Position numbers and translations under genes: made by a program. Shown here in pieces: positions 8,370-17,121 of a stretch of DNA of 27,426 nt; positions within the stretch are counted from its first letter, which is position 1, and every line of letters begins with the position of its first letter. The notes below the pieces were generated by a model that was not told the origin of the DNA, searched no databases, and worked only from the letters and a program-made list of their open reading frames with translations. The DNA lies in assembly GCA_964353255.1 (NCBI GenBank), contig CAYGVJ010000072.1, forward strand, positions 1 through 27,426, read 5' to 3'. The stretch is from VFZS01 sp964353255. Its GTDB lineage: Bacteria > Acidobacteriota > Terriglobia > Bryobacterales > Bryobacteraceae.

Positions 8370-8657
8370 GTGGGGAGCGCGAGTGACATCCGGGTTCGCA
8401 ACGTCAGTGACCTTCGTGCGGACGTCCGAGCGGCTCTTGAGGTTTTATTGGAGCGCAAGCTCGCCGAGGACGAGCAGGTGAGCGTGGTGGCCCTGTCGCC
8501 GCACCCGGCACCCTCCGGCGACGCGCGTCAAGCGGCGGCGCGGCGGCTTTCGGAAACCCTCAAGGTCATGGACGAATCCGCCCGAGCCGCGCCGCGGGAA
8601 GAACTTGAGGCGCTGATCGACGAGGCCGTGGACCGCCTGCGCGGGCGCCGCTCGTAA
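8370..8657 (+). CDS. putative antitoxin paired with a PIN-family toxin remnant
   Basis: Protein of 95 aa, GTG start. It is predicted to be mostly helical and acidic, with a conserved core ALEVLLERKLAEDEQVSV and the C-terminal segment EELEALIDEAVDRLRGRR. It is clearly related to the product of 12881-13159 (shared ALEVLL, DE-x-VSV, P-x-APxG, (I/L)-DEA pattern). Each lies directly 5' of a PIN toxin reading frame, the usual antitoxin-toxin order. The stop and the toxin start share one base (TAATG), suggesting coupled translation. No named antitoxin fold is recognised; the role is inferred from gene order. It is intact although its toxin is broken. Confidence 0.7.
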   Translation: MGSASDIRVRNVSDLRADVRAALEVLLERKLAEDEQVSVVALSPHPAPSGDARQAAARRLSETLKVMDESARAAPREELEALIDEAVDRLRGRRS

Positions 8658-9023
8658 TGCGGGTTGTCTTGGACACCAACGTCCTGGTCCGGGCGGCTGC
8701 TCGCCAGGATGGACTCGCTGGCAGGCTCTTGCAGCAGATTGTCGAAGGGCCTCACGTTCTGGTCTGCTCGCTGCATATCCTCGCCGAAGTGTCCCGTGTG
8801 CTCAGGTACCCGCGATTGCAGGCTCGATGGCCTCTCGGTCCGCCAGACGGCCGTTTCGGGGCGAGCCGACGTGCTTTGCACCCTCGACCGGCACCTGCGA
8901 TCTGGGCTCGTTGCGCAATACTGCGCTCGCCATGGTGTTCAGGTGCTCGACGACCTTGGCTTGCACCGCATCCTGACTGGCCCGGAAACGCGGGCCCCTG
9001 AGCGGTCTCCACGCAGACACTGA
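8657..9023 (+). pseudogene. PIN-family TA toxin, broken by internal deletion and frameshift
   Basis: The first ~55 codons read as the N-terminus of the COG1569/TIGR00305-like PIN toxin family: MRVVLDTNVLVRAA with the first catalytic Asp, then ILAEVSRVLRYPRLQAR with the conserved Glu. After about 8826 this frame loses similarity. The +1 frame then gives the C-terminal part (SGRADVLCTLDRHL, then YCARHGVQVLDDLGLHRIL) and stops at 9021-9023. Compared with the usual ~135-140 aa, about 35-45 central residues are missing. PIN domains are Mg-dependent ribonucleases needing a cluster of acidic residues from both halves, so this gene should be dead. Confidence 0.8.
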
Positions 9024-9059
9024 GCGGGCAGGCGAGCCCTGAGGTCGGCGGCAAAGAAC

Positions 9060-9091
9060 AACGCCGCCCCGCGCTGACGCGGGGCGGCGTT
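9060..9091. terminator. hairpin beside displaced groEL end (copy B)
   Basis: Perfect 14-bp stem AACGCCGCCCCGCG/CGCGGGGCGGCGTT with loop CTGA. It lies 19 bases from the stop codon of groEL copy B, on its downstream (minus-strand) side. It also follows the broken toxin on the plus strand. Confidence 0.6.
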
Positions 9092-9109
9092 AAGACGGTT
9101 CGGGGTCGC

Positions 9110-9147
9110 TCAGTAGTCCATGTCCGGGCCGTGGCCGCCGGGCATGG
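9110..9147 (-). pseudogene. groEL: displaced groEL 3' end, copy B (short)
   Basis: The final ~11 codons of GroEL (PGGHGPDMDY) plus TGA, on the minus strand. Together with its spacer and hairpin it matches copy A over 87 bases with a single difference (A at 8036, G at 9081). Similarity to groEL stops at 9147, just before the end of the HEPN gene. It separates the HEPN/MNT cassette from the PIN cassette. Confidence 0.85.
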
Positions 9148-9158
9148 GCTCACCGTGC

Positions 9159-9572
9159 CTACGGTCGGGCCTCGTCCGGCAACCGGCTTAGCACCGCTGC
9201 GACCAGTTCGCGTGCGACGGCCAGGGCTTCTTGGGTTTCCTCCAGCGTCGGCTCTTCCGGGGAACCTGGATACCGGAACTTCCAGGCGTACCACGTGAGA
9301 GGCACGGCCTGTTCCAGCAGCGGCGTCAGCGTGGTGTCGATGCACAGGTAGGCTTTCGCCAGCTCCCGCAAATCGTGAGTCTTCCCAAAGGGCTCCTGGT
9401 GGAACGTCAGGAAACCCTTGATGGCTTTTTCGGCCGCCTGCTGGCAGTGGAATACAACATCCTCGAGGATTGGAGGTGAGGCAGCGAGGTCGGCTTCCGC
9501 GCTCCTGAGGTCAATCATGGCCTTGCGAAACCAGGCCTTGGTGTCCAACAGGAGAACCGGATCAAGCGGCAT
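9159..9572 (-). CDS. HEPN-domain protein of a HEPN/MNT pair
   Basis: Protein of 137 aa, all-helical, matching the PF05168-type HEPN family. The signature runs DLRSAEADL, then FHCQQAAEKAIKGFL at about 42-56, then the conserved KTHDLREL at about 65-72. HEPN proteins beside minimal nucleotidyltransferases form a widespread toxin-antitoxin class in which some HEPN partners are ribonucleases. The classic R-x4-6-H catalytic motif of HepT is not obvious here, so RNase activity is uncertain. Its start lies inside the end of the nucleotidyltransferase gene (11-bp overlap), so the two are co-translated. It ends 12 bases from groEL copy B. Confidence 0.85.
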   Translation of the reverse strand: MPLDPVLLLDTKAWFRKAMIDLRSAEADLAASPPILEDVVFHCQQAAEKAIKGFLTFHQEPFGKTHDLRELAKAYLCIDTTLTPLLEQAVPLTWYAWKFRYPGSPEEPTLEETQEALAVARELVAAVLSRLPDEARP

Positions 9573-9915
9573 ACAGCAGCTTGCCTTCGTTCACGATGCT
9601 GGAGGGGAACGAGACACGGAGGTGGAGGCGCTGGTCAAACTCGTGGCGGGTCCAGACCAGGACGTCAATTGGCGCCTGGATGTCGAAAAGCGCCCTGAAG
9701 ACCGCTTTGGTTTCGCGGATCTCTCGGGGCGTGTCGTCCGGCACCACCACCATGAAGTCGTAGTCACTGTCCGGCTCGGCTGTTCCCCGCGCCGAGGATC
9801 CGAAAAGGTAGATCCGCTCAGGATGGTAGAGTTCGACCAAGCGGCGGACGATCTCAGCCACGACTGGATCATCCGCGCACCGTCGCGCCTCGGTTGCAGC
9901 CATGTGTTCTCTCAT
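9562..9915 (-). CDS. minimal nucleotidyltransferase (MNT) of a HEPN/MNT pair
   Basis: Protein of 117 aa with the polymerase-beta-type motif LFGSSARGTAEPDSDYDFMV at about 38-57: the GSSARG loop followed by the D-x-D metal ligands. A third acidic residue is likely in IDVLVW near residue 90. In characterised systems the MNT antitoxin inactivates its HEPN partner by nucleotidylation (oligoAMPylation in MntA/HepT), and that is the likely role here. It is the first gene of a two-gene unit, downstream of the groEL terminator on the same strand. A second in-frame ATG four codons in (MAATEA) is an alternative start. Confidence 0.87.
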   Translation of the reverse strand: MREHMAATEARRCADDPVVAEIVRRLVELYHPERIYLFGSSARGTAEPDSDYDFMVVVPDDTPREIRETKAVFRALFDIQAPIDVLVWTRHEFDQRLHLRVSFPSSIVNEGKLLYAA

Positions 9916-9959
9916 GGCACGGCCACTACCAGTTTGCCACGGATGGAGGGGTGCCGAAG

Positions 9960-9989
9960 AAGACGCCGCCCCGCGCGGGGCGGCGTCTT
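9960..9989 (-). terminator. groESL terminator
   Basis: Perfect 30-base palindrome (arm AAGACGCCGCCCCGC), 54 bases after the groEL stop. On the minus strand it ends in a weak U/C run (CTTCTTC). The core stem matches the hairpins at 8016 and 9060, but the CTGA loop is absent. Confidence 0.7.
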
Positions 9990-10043
9990 GGATCAGGGGC
10001 CGCCGCCTCTCCGCCGCATGGCGGGGAGCCGGCGCAGTCCGCG

Positions 10044-11669
<1,626 letters not shown>

Positions 11670-11696
11670 AGCAATCTCTCCTGAACCTTCTCTCCT

Positions 11697-11996
11697 TTAC
11701 TTGCTCGCGCCCTCGAGGATTCCCAGCACCTCGTCCTCGCGCATGATCACGTACTCTTCGCCGTCGATCTTGATCTCGCTGCCGGAGTACTTGCCGAACA
11801 AGATGCGGTCGCCGACCTTGACGTCCAGCGGAACAATCGTGCCGTCCTCCAGGCGTTTGCCCCGGCCGACGGCCATCACTTCCCCTTCCTGGGGTTTCTC
11901 TTTGGCCGTGTCGGGAATGATGATCCCGCCCTGCTTGGTCTCCTGCTCCTCGATGCGCTTGATCACGATTCGATCGTAGAGCGGTCGAATATTCAT
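11697..11996 (-). CDS. groES: co-chaperonin GroES (Hsp10)
   Basis: Protein of 99 aa with the GroES signatures MNIRPLYDRIVIKR, the mobile-loop region KQGGIIIPDTAKEKP and the C-terminal KVGDRILFGKYSG. It caps the GroEL ring. The ATG at 11996 is preferred over the in-frame ATG at 12002: GGAGG (plus-strand CCTCC at 12004-12008) lies 7 bases from the former but only 1 from the latter, and the family begins MxIRPL. It is first in the groESL operon, with a leader of roughly 70 nt from the CIRCE-controlled promoter. Confidence 0.97.
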   Translation of the reverse strand: MNIRPLYDRIVIKRIEEQETKQGGIIIPDTAKEKPQEGEVMAVGRGKRLEDGTIVPLDVKVGDRILFGKYSGSEIKIDGEEYVIMREDEVLGILEGASK

Positions 11997-12075
11997 ACCC
12001 ATGCCTCCATGTTGAAACCGTGTAGTGTGTTTGGAAATTCTCGGGTGCCGGCTGAGCGTCCGGACCCACCAACCA

Positions 12076-12105
12076 TTATTAGCACTCTCGGGGTAGGAGT
12101 GTCAA
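12076..12105 (-). promoter_or_regulatory. groESL promoter
   Basis: On the minus strand a perfect -35 TTGACA (plus 12100-12105) is separated by 18 bp from TAATAA (plus 12076-12081). Transcription should begin near 12069, about 73 bases upstream of groES. Confidence 0.7.
12079..12105. promoter_or_regulatory. CIRCE operator (HrcA binding site)
   Basis: TTAGCACTC, a 9-base spacer, then GAGTGTCAA, against the consensus TTAGCACTC-N9-GAGTGCTAA. The left arm is perfect and the right arm has two differences. CIRCE is bound by the repressor HrcA, which is titrated by GroEL/heat damage. The deviating bases are those that form the TTGACA -35 box on the minus strand. Confidence 0.93.
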
Positions 12106-12231
12106 CTAGCGCAATTAAATCTTGTGGAATCAAGGCATTACGAACCGGGCCCCGGCGACCACGCTGCCGCCCTGCGGCCCCGACCTGAGCTGCGCCTGGG
12201 TGGAGGGGCTGGCCGGCCGGCGCGGGGAAGC

Positions 12232-12606
12232 CTACGCCTCCCAAGCCGGTCTCAAGACGCCCTTCGCATACAGCAAAGCCAGGAACCCCAGTGTGCCGAG
12301 GACGAACAGGACTGCGCCGCGGGTCCGCACCAGGTAGTCCAGCGGCGGGCTGCGGTGAAGGATCCCGGGTTTGTGGTCCTGATAGTACTTACGGACCTCG
12401 CCTCTCAGGAAGCCCCCTATATCCGGGGCCCGTCGGCCATGGGTAAGCTCGAACATCCTGCTGGTGTGCCGCTGAGCCTCCCCCAGCCGTTGACGGCAGG
12501 GTCCGACAATGATCCCGTACCACGCCAGGAATACGAGCCCGGCGGCGTAACATATCGCCGTAACCACGATGAGAAGATTCCCGGCGTCAGCGGATTGCCA
12601 AATCAT
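12232..12606 (-). CDS. small membrane protein of unknown function
   Basis: Protein of 124 aa from ATG 12606. That start is chosen because GGGGAG lies 6 bases upstream and a TATAGT -10 box sits at plus 12638-12643; the open frame extends further but into the displaced tonB end. There are two hydrophobic helices: about 8-32 (NLLIVVTAICYAAGLVFLAW) and about 98-116 (RGAVLFVLGTLGFLALLYA). Between them is a basic, soluble loop of about 60 residues (RQRLGEAQRH, GEVRKYYQDH). No family is recognised. It was probably the gene immediately downstream of tonB before the TA cassette arrived. Confidence 0.6.
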   Translation of the reverse strand: MIWQSADAGNLLIVVTAICYAAGLVFLAWYGIIVGPCRQRLGEAQRHTSRMFELTHGRRAPDIGGFLRGEVRKYYQDHKPGILHRSPPLDYLVRTRGAVLFVLGTLGFLALLYAKGVLRPAWEA

Positions 12607-12665
12607 GTTTCGCTCCCCGCGTCTTTCGGTGCGAACGACTATACCACACCCGGCGCCGCCGCTTC

Positions 12666-12788
12666 TCACTTCGCCGGGACGTTGTAGAGGAAGGTGAACT
12701 GCAAGCGGATCTGCTCACCGCGGAATTCCGCGGGCAGCGGCGGGAAGGGGTTCGAGGCGCTGATGCCGGCTACCGCGGCCCGGTCCAG
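12666..12788 (-). pseudogene. displaced 3' end of the tonB-like gene
   Basis: On the minus strand this encodes the last 40 codons of a TonB-like C-terminal domain, ending YNVPAK and TGA at 12666-12668. It matches 13463-13582 of the intact tonB-like gene at 115 of 120 positions without gaps; the 81 bases farthest from the stop are identical. The differences give K for R and R for S, the rest being silent. Similarity ends abruptly at 12788. It is separated from the intact gene by the PIN toxin-antitoxin cassette. Confidence 0.9.
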
Positions 12789-12880
12789 CGCCAACCTTGC
12801 GCAGCACGTGACGCACGCCGCGCAGCCCGCTCCCAGGCGGGGTACAATGGTCCGGGAGAGGCTACTGTTGCGGAGTCGTT

Positions 12881-13159
12881 ATGCACAGCACTTCACTCCA
12901 GAAGGCCAGCGCAATGCCCCCGGAGGTGAAACAAGCTCTGGAGGTGTTGCTGGGCCGCGGTCTCGAAGCTGACGAGTCGGTCAGTGTCCGAGTCTACAGG
13001 CCCAAACGTGCTCCGGAGGGCGAGGCCTGCGCCACGGCGTACCGAAGACTGCTTGACCGCATCGATCGAACGGCTGAGAGGGTCAAGGACGTGCCGGAGG
13101 CCGAAATCGACGCGGCCATCGATGAGGCGGCCCACTTTGTCCGCCACAGCTCCGAATGA
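12881..13159 (+). CDS. putative antitoxin, paralogue of the one at 8370
   Basis: Protein of 92 aa. The core ALEVLLGRGLEADESVSV and the C-terminal EAEIDAAIDEAAHFVRH align with the first antitoxin, so both belong to one family. A weak GGAG lies about 5 bases before ATG 12881. A second in-frame ATG at 12914 (MPPEVKQAL) would match the start of the conserved region better and is an alternative. A TACAAT -10-like box lies at 12843-12848. The stop overlaps the toxin start by 4 bases (ATGA). The function is inferred from position and pairing, not from a known DNA-binding fold. Confidence 0.7.
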   Translation: MHSTSLQKASAMPPEVKQALEVLLGRGLEADESVSVRVYRPKRAPEGEACATAYRRLLDRIDRTAERVKDVPEAEIDAAIDEAAHFVRHSSE

Positions 13160-13491
13160 GGATCGTACTCGATACGGCGATACTCGTCCGGACGAACATG
13201 AAGGCGACGGGGCCGGCCCGCTCGTTGTTGGAGCGAATCGCCGCTCGCGGGCACCAGTTGGTCCTTTCCCCGTTTCTCCTGGAAGAAACAGAACGGGTCC
13301 TGAACTATCCGCGTATGCAGGCACTGTATGGGTTAAACCCTGCTGAGATCAGCGAGCACATCGACATGCTCCAGGAGGTCGCGGAGATCGTTGATCGTCT
13401 CCGTGCTTCTCATGGGTCTCCTGACTTGATCTTAGCAGGTGTCACCAGACCGCCGTACCCTACCTCGCCGGGACGTTGTAGAGGAAGGTGA
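13156..13491 (+). pseudogene. PIN-family TA toxin truncated against the tonB-like gene
   Basis: The frame opens as a PIN toxin: MRIVLDTAILVRTN (note A where the family usually has N after DT), FLLEETERVLNYPRMQALYG with the conserved Glu, and a helix ending LQEVAEIV. After about residue 78 the similarity ends. The frame runs through a short unrelated stretch and into the antisense of the tonB-like 3' end, stopping at 13489-13491. The C-terminal third, normally carrying the D-x-D-D-P and ADVLCTLDRH-type acidic motifs, is missing. It is 111 codons against about 135-140 expected, so it is very likely inactive. Confidence 0.75.
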
Positions 13492-14389
13492 ACTGTAGAC
13501 TGATCTGCTCACCGCGGAATTCCGCGGGCAGCGGCGGGAAGGGGTTCGAGGCGCTGATGCCGGCTACCGCGGCCCGGTCCAGAGCGTTGGTTCCCGAGGG
13601 CGAGGCGATCACCAGCTTGGGCACGCTGCCGTCGCGGGCGATGGCGAACTGAATCCGCACTACGCCTGCCCGCCCCAGGCGGGCGCTCTCGGGGGTCACC
13701 GCCAGCCAATTCCGCCGCACGGCAGCGAGAATGCCGATCAAATACGGTCGAAAATCCACGCCCTGGGGGTCGCTGAGCAACTCCAGGCCGCTGCGCGCTC
13801 CACCCGGATAGGGAGGCATCTGAGGAGTACTTTCCAGGGCCCCTCCTCCCAGGTCGCCCAGGATCAAGCCTCCTGACGGGCCGCGGCGGGTTGCGGCGCG
13901 CGCAGCTTCATCCACCGTGGCGCCCGGGGGAGTCAGTTTTCCCGTTCCCGTGCTGAGTCCCGTGGGAGCTCCGGGAACCTCGAAGGCCAGCTTGGGCTTC
14001 TCCGCCGGCTGGATCTGCGGCGGAGGCGGCGGCGCCAGGGGCGCGGTACCCAACGGGGGCGCCGGCGCGTGGGCGACCGGGCTTTCGATCTGCGGCGGTT
14101 CGGGCAGCGAGGGCTGCTGGGCCGGGCGAACCAGCAGTGGCGGCATCTGGATGCGCCGCGGAGCCGTCAGGCTTTCCAGCGTAAACTCCTTGCCGATCCG
14201 GCCCCGGCCGGGCGCCGTCTGCGTCAGCTCGGGCGGCGGCGCAATTAAGGGCGCCAGCATGCGGTAGCCCCTCCCGGCGTGTCCCGCGCTGATGGTGTCC
14301 TTGGGCAGCGAAGTGAGCAGGCCCAGCAGCCCCCCGTGGAGCAGCACCGAGGCGGCGAACGGCCATCTTCTTCTTCTCAAGACTTCCAT
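13460..14389 (-). CDS. TonB-like energy-transducer protein
   Basis: Protein of 309 aa with TonB layout. There is a short basic N-terminus and one membrane helix (about 11-28, WPFAASVLLHGGLLGLL). A long proline-rich periplasmic region follows at about 45-145, then a C-terminal TonB domain at about 215-309 (VVRIQFAIARDGSVPKLVIA, then ALDRAAVAGISASNPFPPLP). TonB couples the inner-membrane proton gradient to outer-membrane receptors. No ExbB/ExbD genes are adjacent. Its start overlaps the end of the upstream oxidoreductase by 13 bp. Its last 120 bases are duplicated at 12669-12788. Confidence 0.85.
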   Translation of the reverse strand: MEVLRRRRWPFAASVLLHGGLLGLLTSLPKDTISAGHAGRGYRMLAPLIAPPPELTQTAPGRGRIGKEFTLESLTAPRRIQMPPLLVRPAQQPSLPEPPQIESPVAHAPAPPLGTAPLAPPPPPQIQPAEKPKLAFEVPGAPTGLSTGTGKLTPPGATVDEAARAATRRGPSGGLILGDLGGGALESTPQMPPYPGGARSGLELLSDPQGVDFRPYLIGILAAVRRNWLAVTPESARLGRAGVVRIQFAIARDGSVPKLVIASPSGTNALDRAAVAGISASNPFPPLPAEFRGEQISLQFTFLYNVPAR

Positions 14390-15336
14390 GACGCCAGCGT
14401 CTGCGCCACCCGGCGCGAGTGCTCTTCAATCCTGGCGAGAATGCCCAGGGCCACTTCCAGTGCCCGGCAGGCCTCTGCGCCGCTCACCAGGGGCTCGGCG
14501 CGGGTGCGGACCGCCTCGCAGAAGGCCTCCAGCTCCAGCGCCAGCGGCTCGGCCTTCTCGACGGGCAGCCGCCGCGAGGCGACCTGCCGGCCGGGAGCGA
14601 CTTCGAAGACCGCCGCGTCCTGCCGCGTGTAGTCCACGGAGACGTACTGGTGAGGCTGGAACATGCGCAGCTTCCGGACGCGCTCGGTCGAGACCCGGCT
14701 GGCGGTTAAGTTGGCTACGCAGCCGCCGGGGAAGGCCAGCCGGACGTTGGCGATATCGACCTTCGGGGAGAGCACCGAGATCCCCGCCGCGCGGATTTCC
14801 TCGGGCGCCTCGCCGACGAGGCTCAGTACAATGTCCAGGTCGTGGATCATCAGGTCCAGGACTACATCTACGTCCAGGCTGCGCGGCGTGAACACGCTCA
14901 GCCGGTGCACCTCGAAAAACAACGGCAGCCGGGCGATCTCTCTGAGGGCCGCCACGACGGGGTTGAAGCGCTCCAGGTGCCCCACCTGTAAGATGCGCGC
15001 GTGCCGCGCGGCGGTTTCGATGAGGCGCCGCGCTCCATCCAGGTCGGGCGCGATGGGTTTCTCGACCAGCACGTCGATGCCGGCCTCGAGCAGCGCGCAG
15101 CCCACCTGGACGTGGGCGGAGGTGGGCACCGCCACTACCGCGGCATCGACTTTGCCTTCGAGCTGGCGCACGTCGTTGAAAGCGGCGCAGCGGAACTCCC
15201 GCGCGGCTTGTTCGGCGCGCTCGCGATCGGCGTCCACCACTGCCGCCAGTTCCGCTCGCGCCGACTGCCGGATCACCCGCAGGTGATGCCGGCCGAAGGC
15301 GCCCGCACCCACCACCGCCGCTCGAATCTTCTCCAA
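14377..15336 (-). CDS. Gfo/Idh/MocA-family NAD(P)-dependent oxidoreductase, possibly GnnA-like
   Basis: Protein of 319 aa. An N-terminal Rossmann fold (RAAVVGAGAFGRHHLRV) and the family EKPIA motif near residue 94 precede the C-terminal sugar-binding domain, with VGHLERFNPVV near 118-128. The GHLERFNP phrase is typical of members that sit with lipid A genes in Acidobacteriota and of GnnA, the UDP-GlcNAc 3-dehydrogenase. No lpx gene is visible here, so GnnA is only a possibility. Translation begins at TTG 15336 after GGAGAG; no ATG or GTG fits the fold's first strand. It is co-transcribed with the tonB-like gene (13-bp overlap). Confidence 0.8.
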   Translation of the reverse strand: MEKIRAAVVGAGAFGRHHLRVIRQSARAELAAVVDADRERAEQAAREFRCAAFNDVRQLEGKVDAAVVAVPTSAHVQVGCALLEAGIDVLVEKPIAPDLDGARRLIETAARHARILQVGHLERFNPVVAALREIARLPLFFEVHRLSVFTPRSLDVDVVLDLMIHDLDIVLSLVGEAPEEIRAAGISVLSPKVDIANVRLAFPGGCVANLTASRVSTERVRKLRMFQPHQYVSVDYTRQDAAVFEVAPGRQVASRRLPVEKAEPLALELEAFCEAVRTRAEPLVSGAEACRALEVALGILARIEEHSRRVAQTLASWKS

Positions 15337-15387
15337 TGTCTCTCCAGGTCTTCTAGAGACACAGTATCACGGCGCCGCGGCCTGGCG

Positions 15388-15393
15388 TACACT
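15388..15393 (+). promoter_or_regulatory. -10 box placed for a leaderless hydrolase transcript
   Basis: TACACT (4/6) ends 6 bases before ATG 15400, with no Shine-Dalgarno between. The transcription start would coincide with the A of the ATG. Confidence 0.45.
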
Positions 15394-15399
15394 GGACGC

Positions 15400-16536
15400 A
15401 TGTCCCGCAGACTCTCACGGCGCGAACTGGGGATGGCCGCCTTCGGTAGCGCCGCCCTGGCCCAAGTCAAGTACGGCGGCCCGCTGGACGGGCTGGAATC
15501 GAAGGTCGATCCGGCCAGCTTCGATCCGGTCCTCTGGAGCCGGGAACGTTACAAGTCAGCGCCGCTGCGCCTCACCTTCCGCGCACAGAGCCGCCGGCAG
15601 GCCGAGGCCTGGCAGAAGCGCCTGCGCGCGAAACTCGTCGAGCTGGTGGGCGGTTTTCCCGCCGAGCGCGTTCCCCTGCGCCCGCAGACGCTCGAGGTGC
15701 GTGAGTTCCCCAAGTACCGCCGGGAGAAATTCGTATTCACCAGCCGTCCCGGTGTGAGCGTGCTTGGTTATCTGCTGACGCCGGCTGGCGCGCGGCCGCC
15801 GCTGCCGGTCGTTATCTGTGTGCCGGGCCACGGCCGGGGTGTGGATGACATTGTGGGCATCGATGACGAGGGGCGCGACCGCACCGACAAGGCCGGCTAC
15901 CAGCACGACTTTGCCATTCAGGCGGTCGAGCACGGCCTGACGGCGGTGGCCATTGAGCCGCTGGGCTTCGGCTGCCGCCGCGATCCCGCCGCCAAGAAGA
16001 AGGGACTGGGAACGTCCTCCTGCCAGCCCGCGGCCGGGGCGGCGCTGCTGTTCGGCGAGACCATGATCGCCTGGCGGGTCTACGACGTGATGCGAACCGT
16101 GGACTGGATCCAGACCCGCCGGGAACTGGATGCCGCGCGAGTGGGCTCGATGGGGATCTCGGGCGGCGGGACGTGCACGCTGTTTGCGGCCGCGCTCGAT
16201 TCCCGCATCCGCGCGGCCATGGTCAGCGGCTACCTGAACACCTTCCGGGACAGCATCCTGAGCCTGTCGCACTGCATGGACAACTACGTGCCCGGAATCC
16301 TCAACTGGGCCGAGATGTACGATATCGCCGGGCTGATCGCGCCGCGCCCGCTGTTCGCCGAGAGCGGCGAGCGCGACAACATTTTTCCGGTCGAGGCCAG
16401 CCGGGCCAGCTTCGCCCGGGTCAAGAAGATCTACGAGGTGTTCGGGGCCGCCGATCGGCTCGAGCAGGAGATCTTCGACGCCGGGCACATCTTCCACGGC
16501 GCGCGCGGACTGCCGTTCCTGGTGAAGCACCTCTGA
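15400..16536 (+). CDS. Tat-type exported alpha/beta hydrolase (dienelactone-hydrolase/acetyl-xylan-esterase-like)
   Basis: Protein of 378 aa. A twin-arginine-like start (MSRRLSRRELGMAAFGSAAL) suggests export. The alpha/beta-hydrolase core shows PVVICVPGHGRG (oxyanion region, about 136-147), the nucleophile elbow GISGG with Ser254, the acid in ESGERDNIFP (Asp326) and the His in FDAGHIFHG (363 or 366). This resembles the Abhydrolase_7 group of secreted esterases found beside carbohydrate genes; the substrate is unknown. The ATG at 15400 is preferred to any upstream start because upstream sequence overlaps the divergent oxidoreductase. Its 3' part, from codon 249 on, recurs in decayed form at 17837-18084. 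Confidence 0.85.
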   Translation: MSRRLSRRELGMAAFGSAALAQVKYGGPLDGLESKVDPASFDPVLWSRERYKSAPLRLTFRAQSRRQAEAWQKRLRAKLVELVGGFPAERVPLRPQTLEVREFPKYRREKFVFTSRPGVSVLGYLLTPAGARPPLPVVICVPGHGRGVDDIVGIDDEGRDRTDKAGYQHDFAIQAVEHGLTAVAIEPLGFGCRRDPAAKKKGLGTSSCQPAAGAALLFGETMIAWRVYDVMRTVDWIQTRRELDAARVGSMGISGGGTCTLFAAALDSRIRAAMVSGYLNTFRDSILSLSHCMDNYVPGILNWAEMYDIAGLIAPRPLFAESGERDNIFPVEASRASFARVKKIYEVFGAADRLEQEIFDAGHIFHGARGLPFLVKHL

Positions 16537-17121
16537 GGGAAAAAGCGGACAGGCAGGCGTGAAAAAATCGCCTTGGGAACTTCGGGGAGGACAAGCTAAA
16601 GCATGTCCCACGTTGCGGCTCCAGCACTTGTGCGGCTCAGTGGCGTACAGCCCTGGCGACGGGATCAGCGAAGCTTGTCCTGAGAATGGGAACGGCGGCT
16701 GCGGCGTACGGCTACGCATTGAACCGTGGCGGGCGGGGAGTTTACCGCCTCCTCGACTGGCGACGGAAGCCTATGTCAGTCGAGGGCGCCCGGATTATGC
16801 GGACCGGCAGGGGTCTTATGCGGGTCAGCTCAACCATGAGATGGCGCGGACGCTTCGCGCCGCGCCATCGGCGGCACTGAGCAGTTCCGTGCGTTTCAGT
16901 TGCTTTACAACCAAATGCATTGTGCCGTGCATTTCCGCCATGCGCTGGGAGAGATTTGAGCAGCCGCTTGAGCTGAGCCGCAAATACCGCCTGACAAATC
17001 AAGGGTTTTGCAGCCGCCGCCGCAAAAGACGCGGCGCGGCTGAAGCGCGAGTCGTTAGGCGGACTGGCAGGGCAGGGCCACTTCGTGCTAATCTCGGCTG
17101 CGGGGAAAAAATTGGGAAGGC
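16537..17121. other. 585-bp stretch without a convincing gene
   Basis: No reading frame here has recognisable protein features; the only ATG frame of note (16686-16880) is short and Arg-rich. A stretch near 16590-16650 (ACAAGCTAAAGCATGTCCCA and following) looks like a non-coding dispersed repeat of the kind common in Acidobacteriota, but it is not repeated in this window. A TAATCT box at 17091-17096 may be the -10 of the DUF4160 gene. Confidence 0.5.

Noticed and set aside
8045..8458. 137-codon minus-strand frame over groEL copy A
   Set aside because: It is out of the groEL frame; the homology is in a different frame and is only a 3' fragment.
12122..12687. plus-strand frames opposite the small membrane protein
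   Set aside because: Shadow frames; the minus-strand frame has hydrophobic helices, a -10 box and a ribosome-binding site.
15001..15399. upstream extension of the hydrolase frame
   Set aside because: It overlaps the oppositely oriented oxidoreductase gene and lacks homology; the Tat-like start at 15400 is natural.
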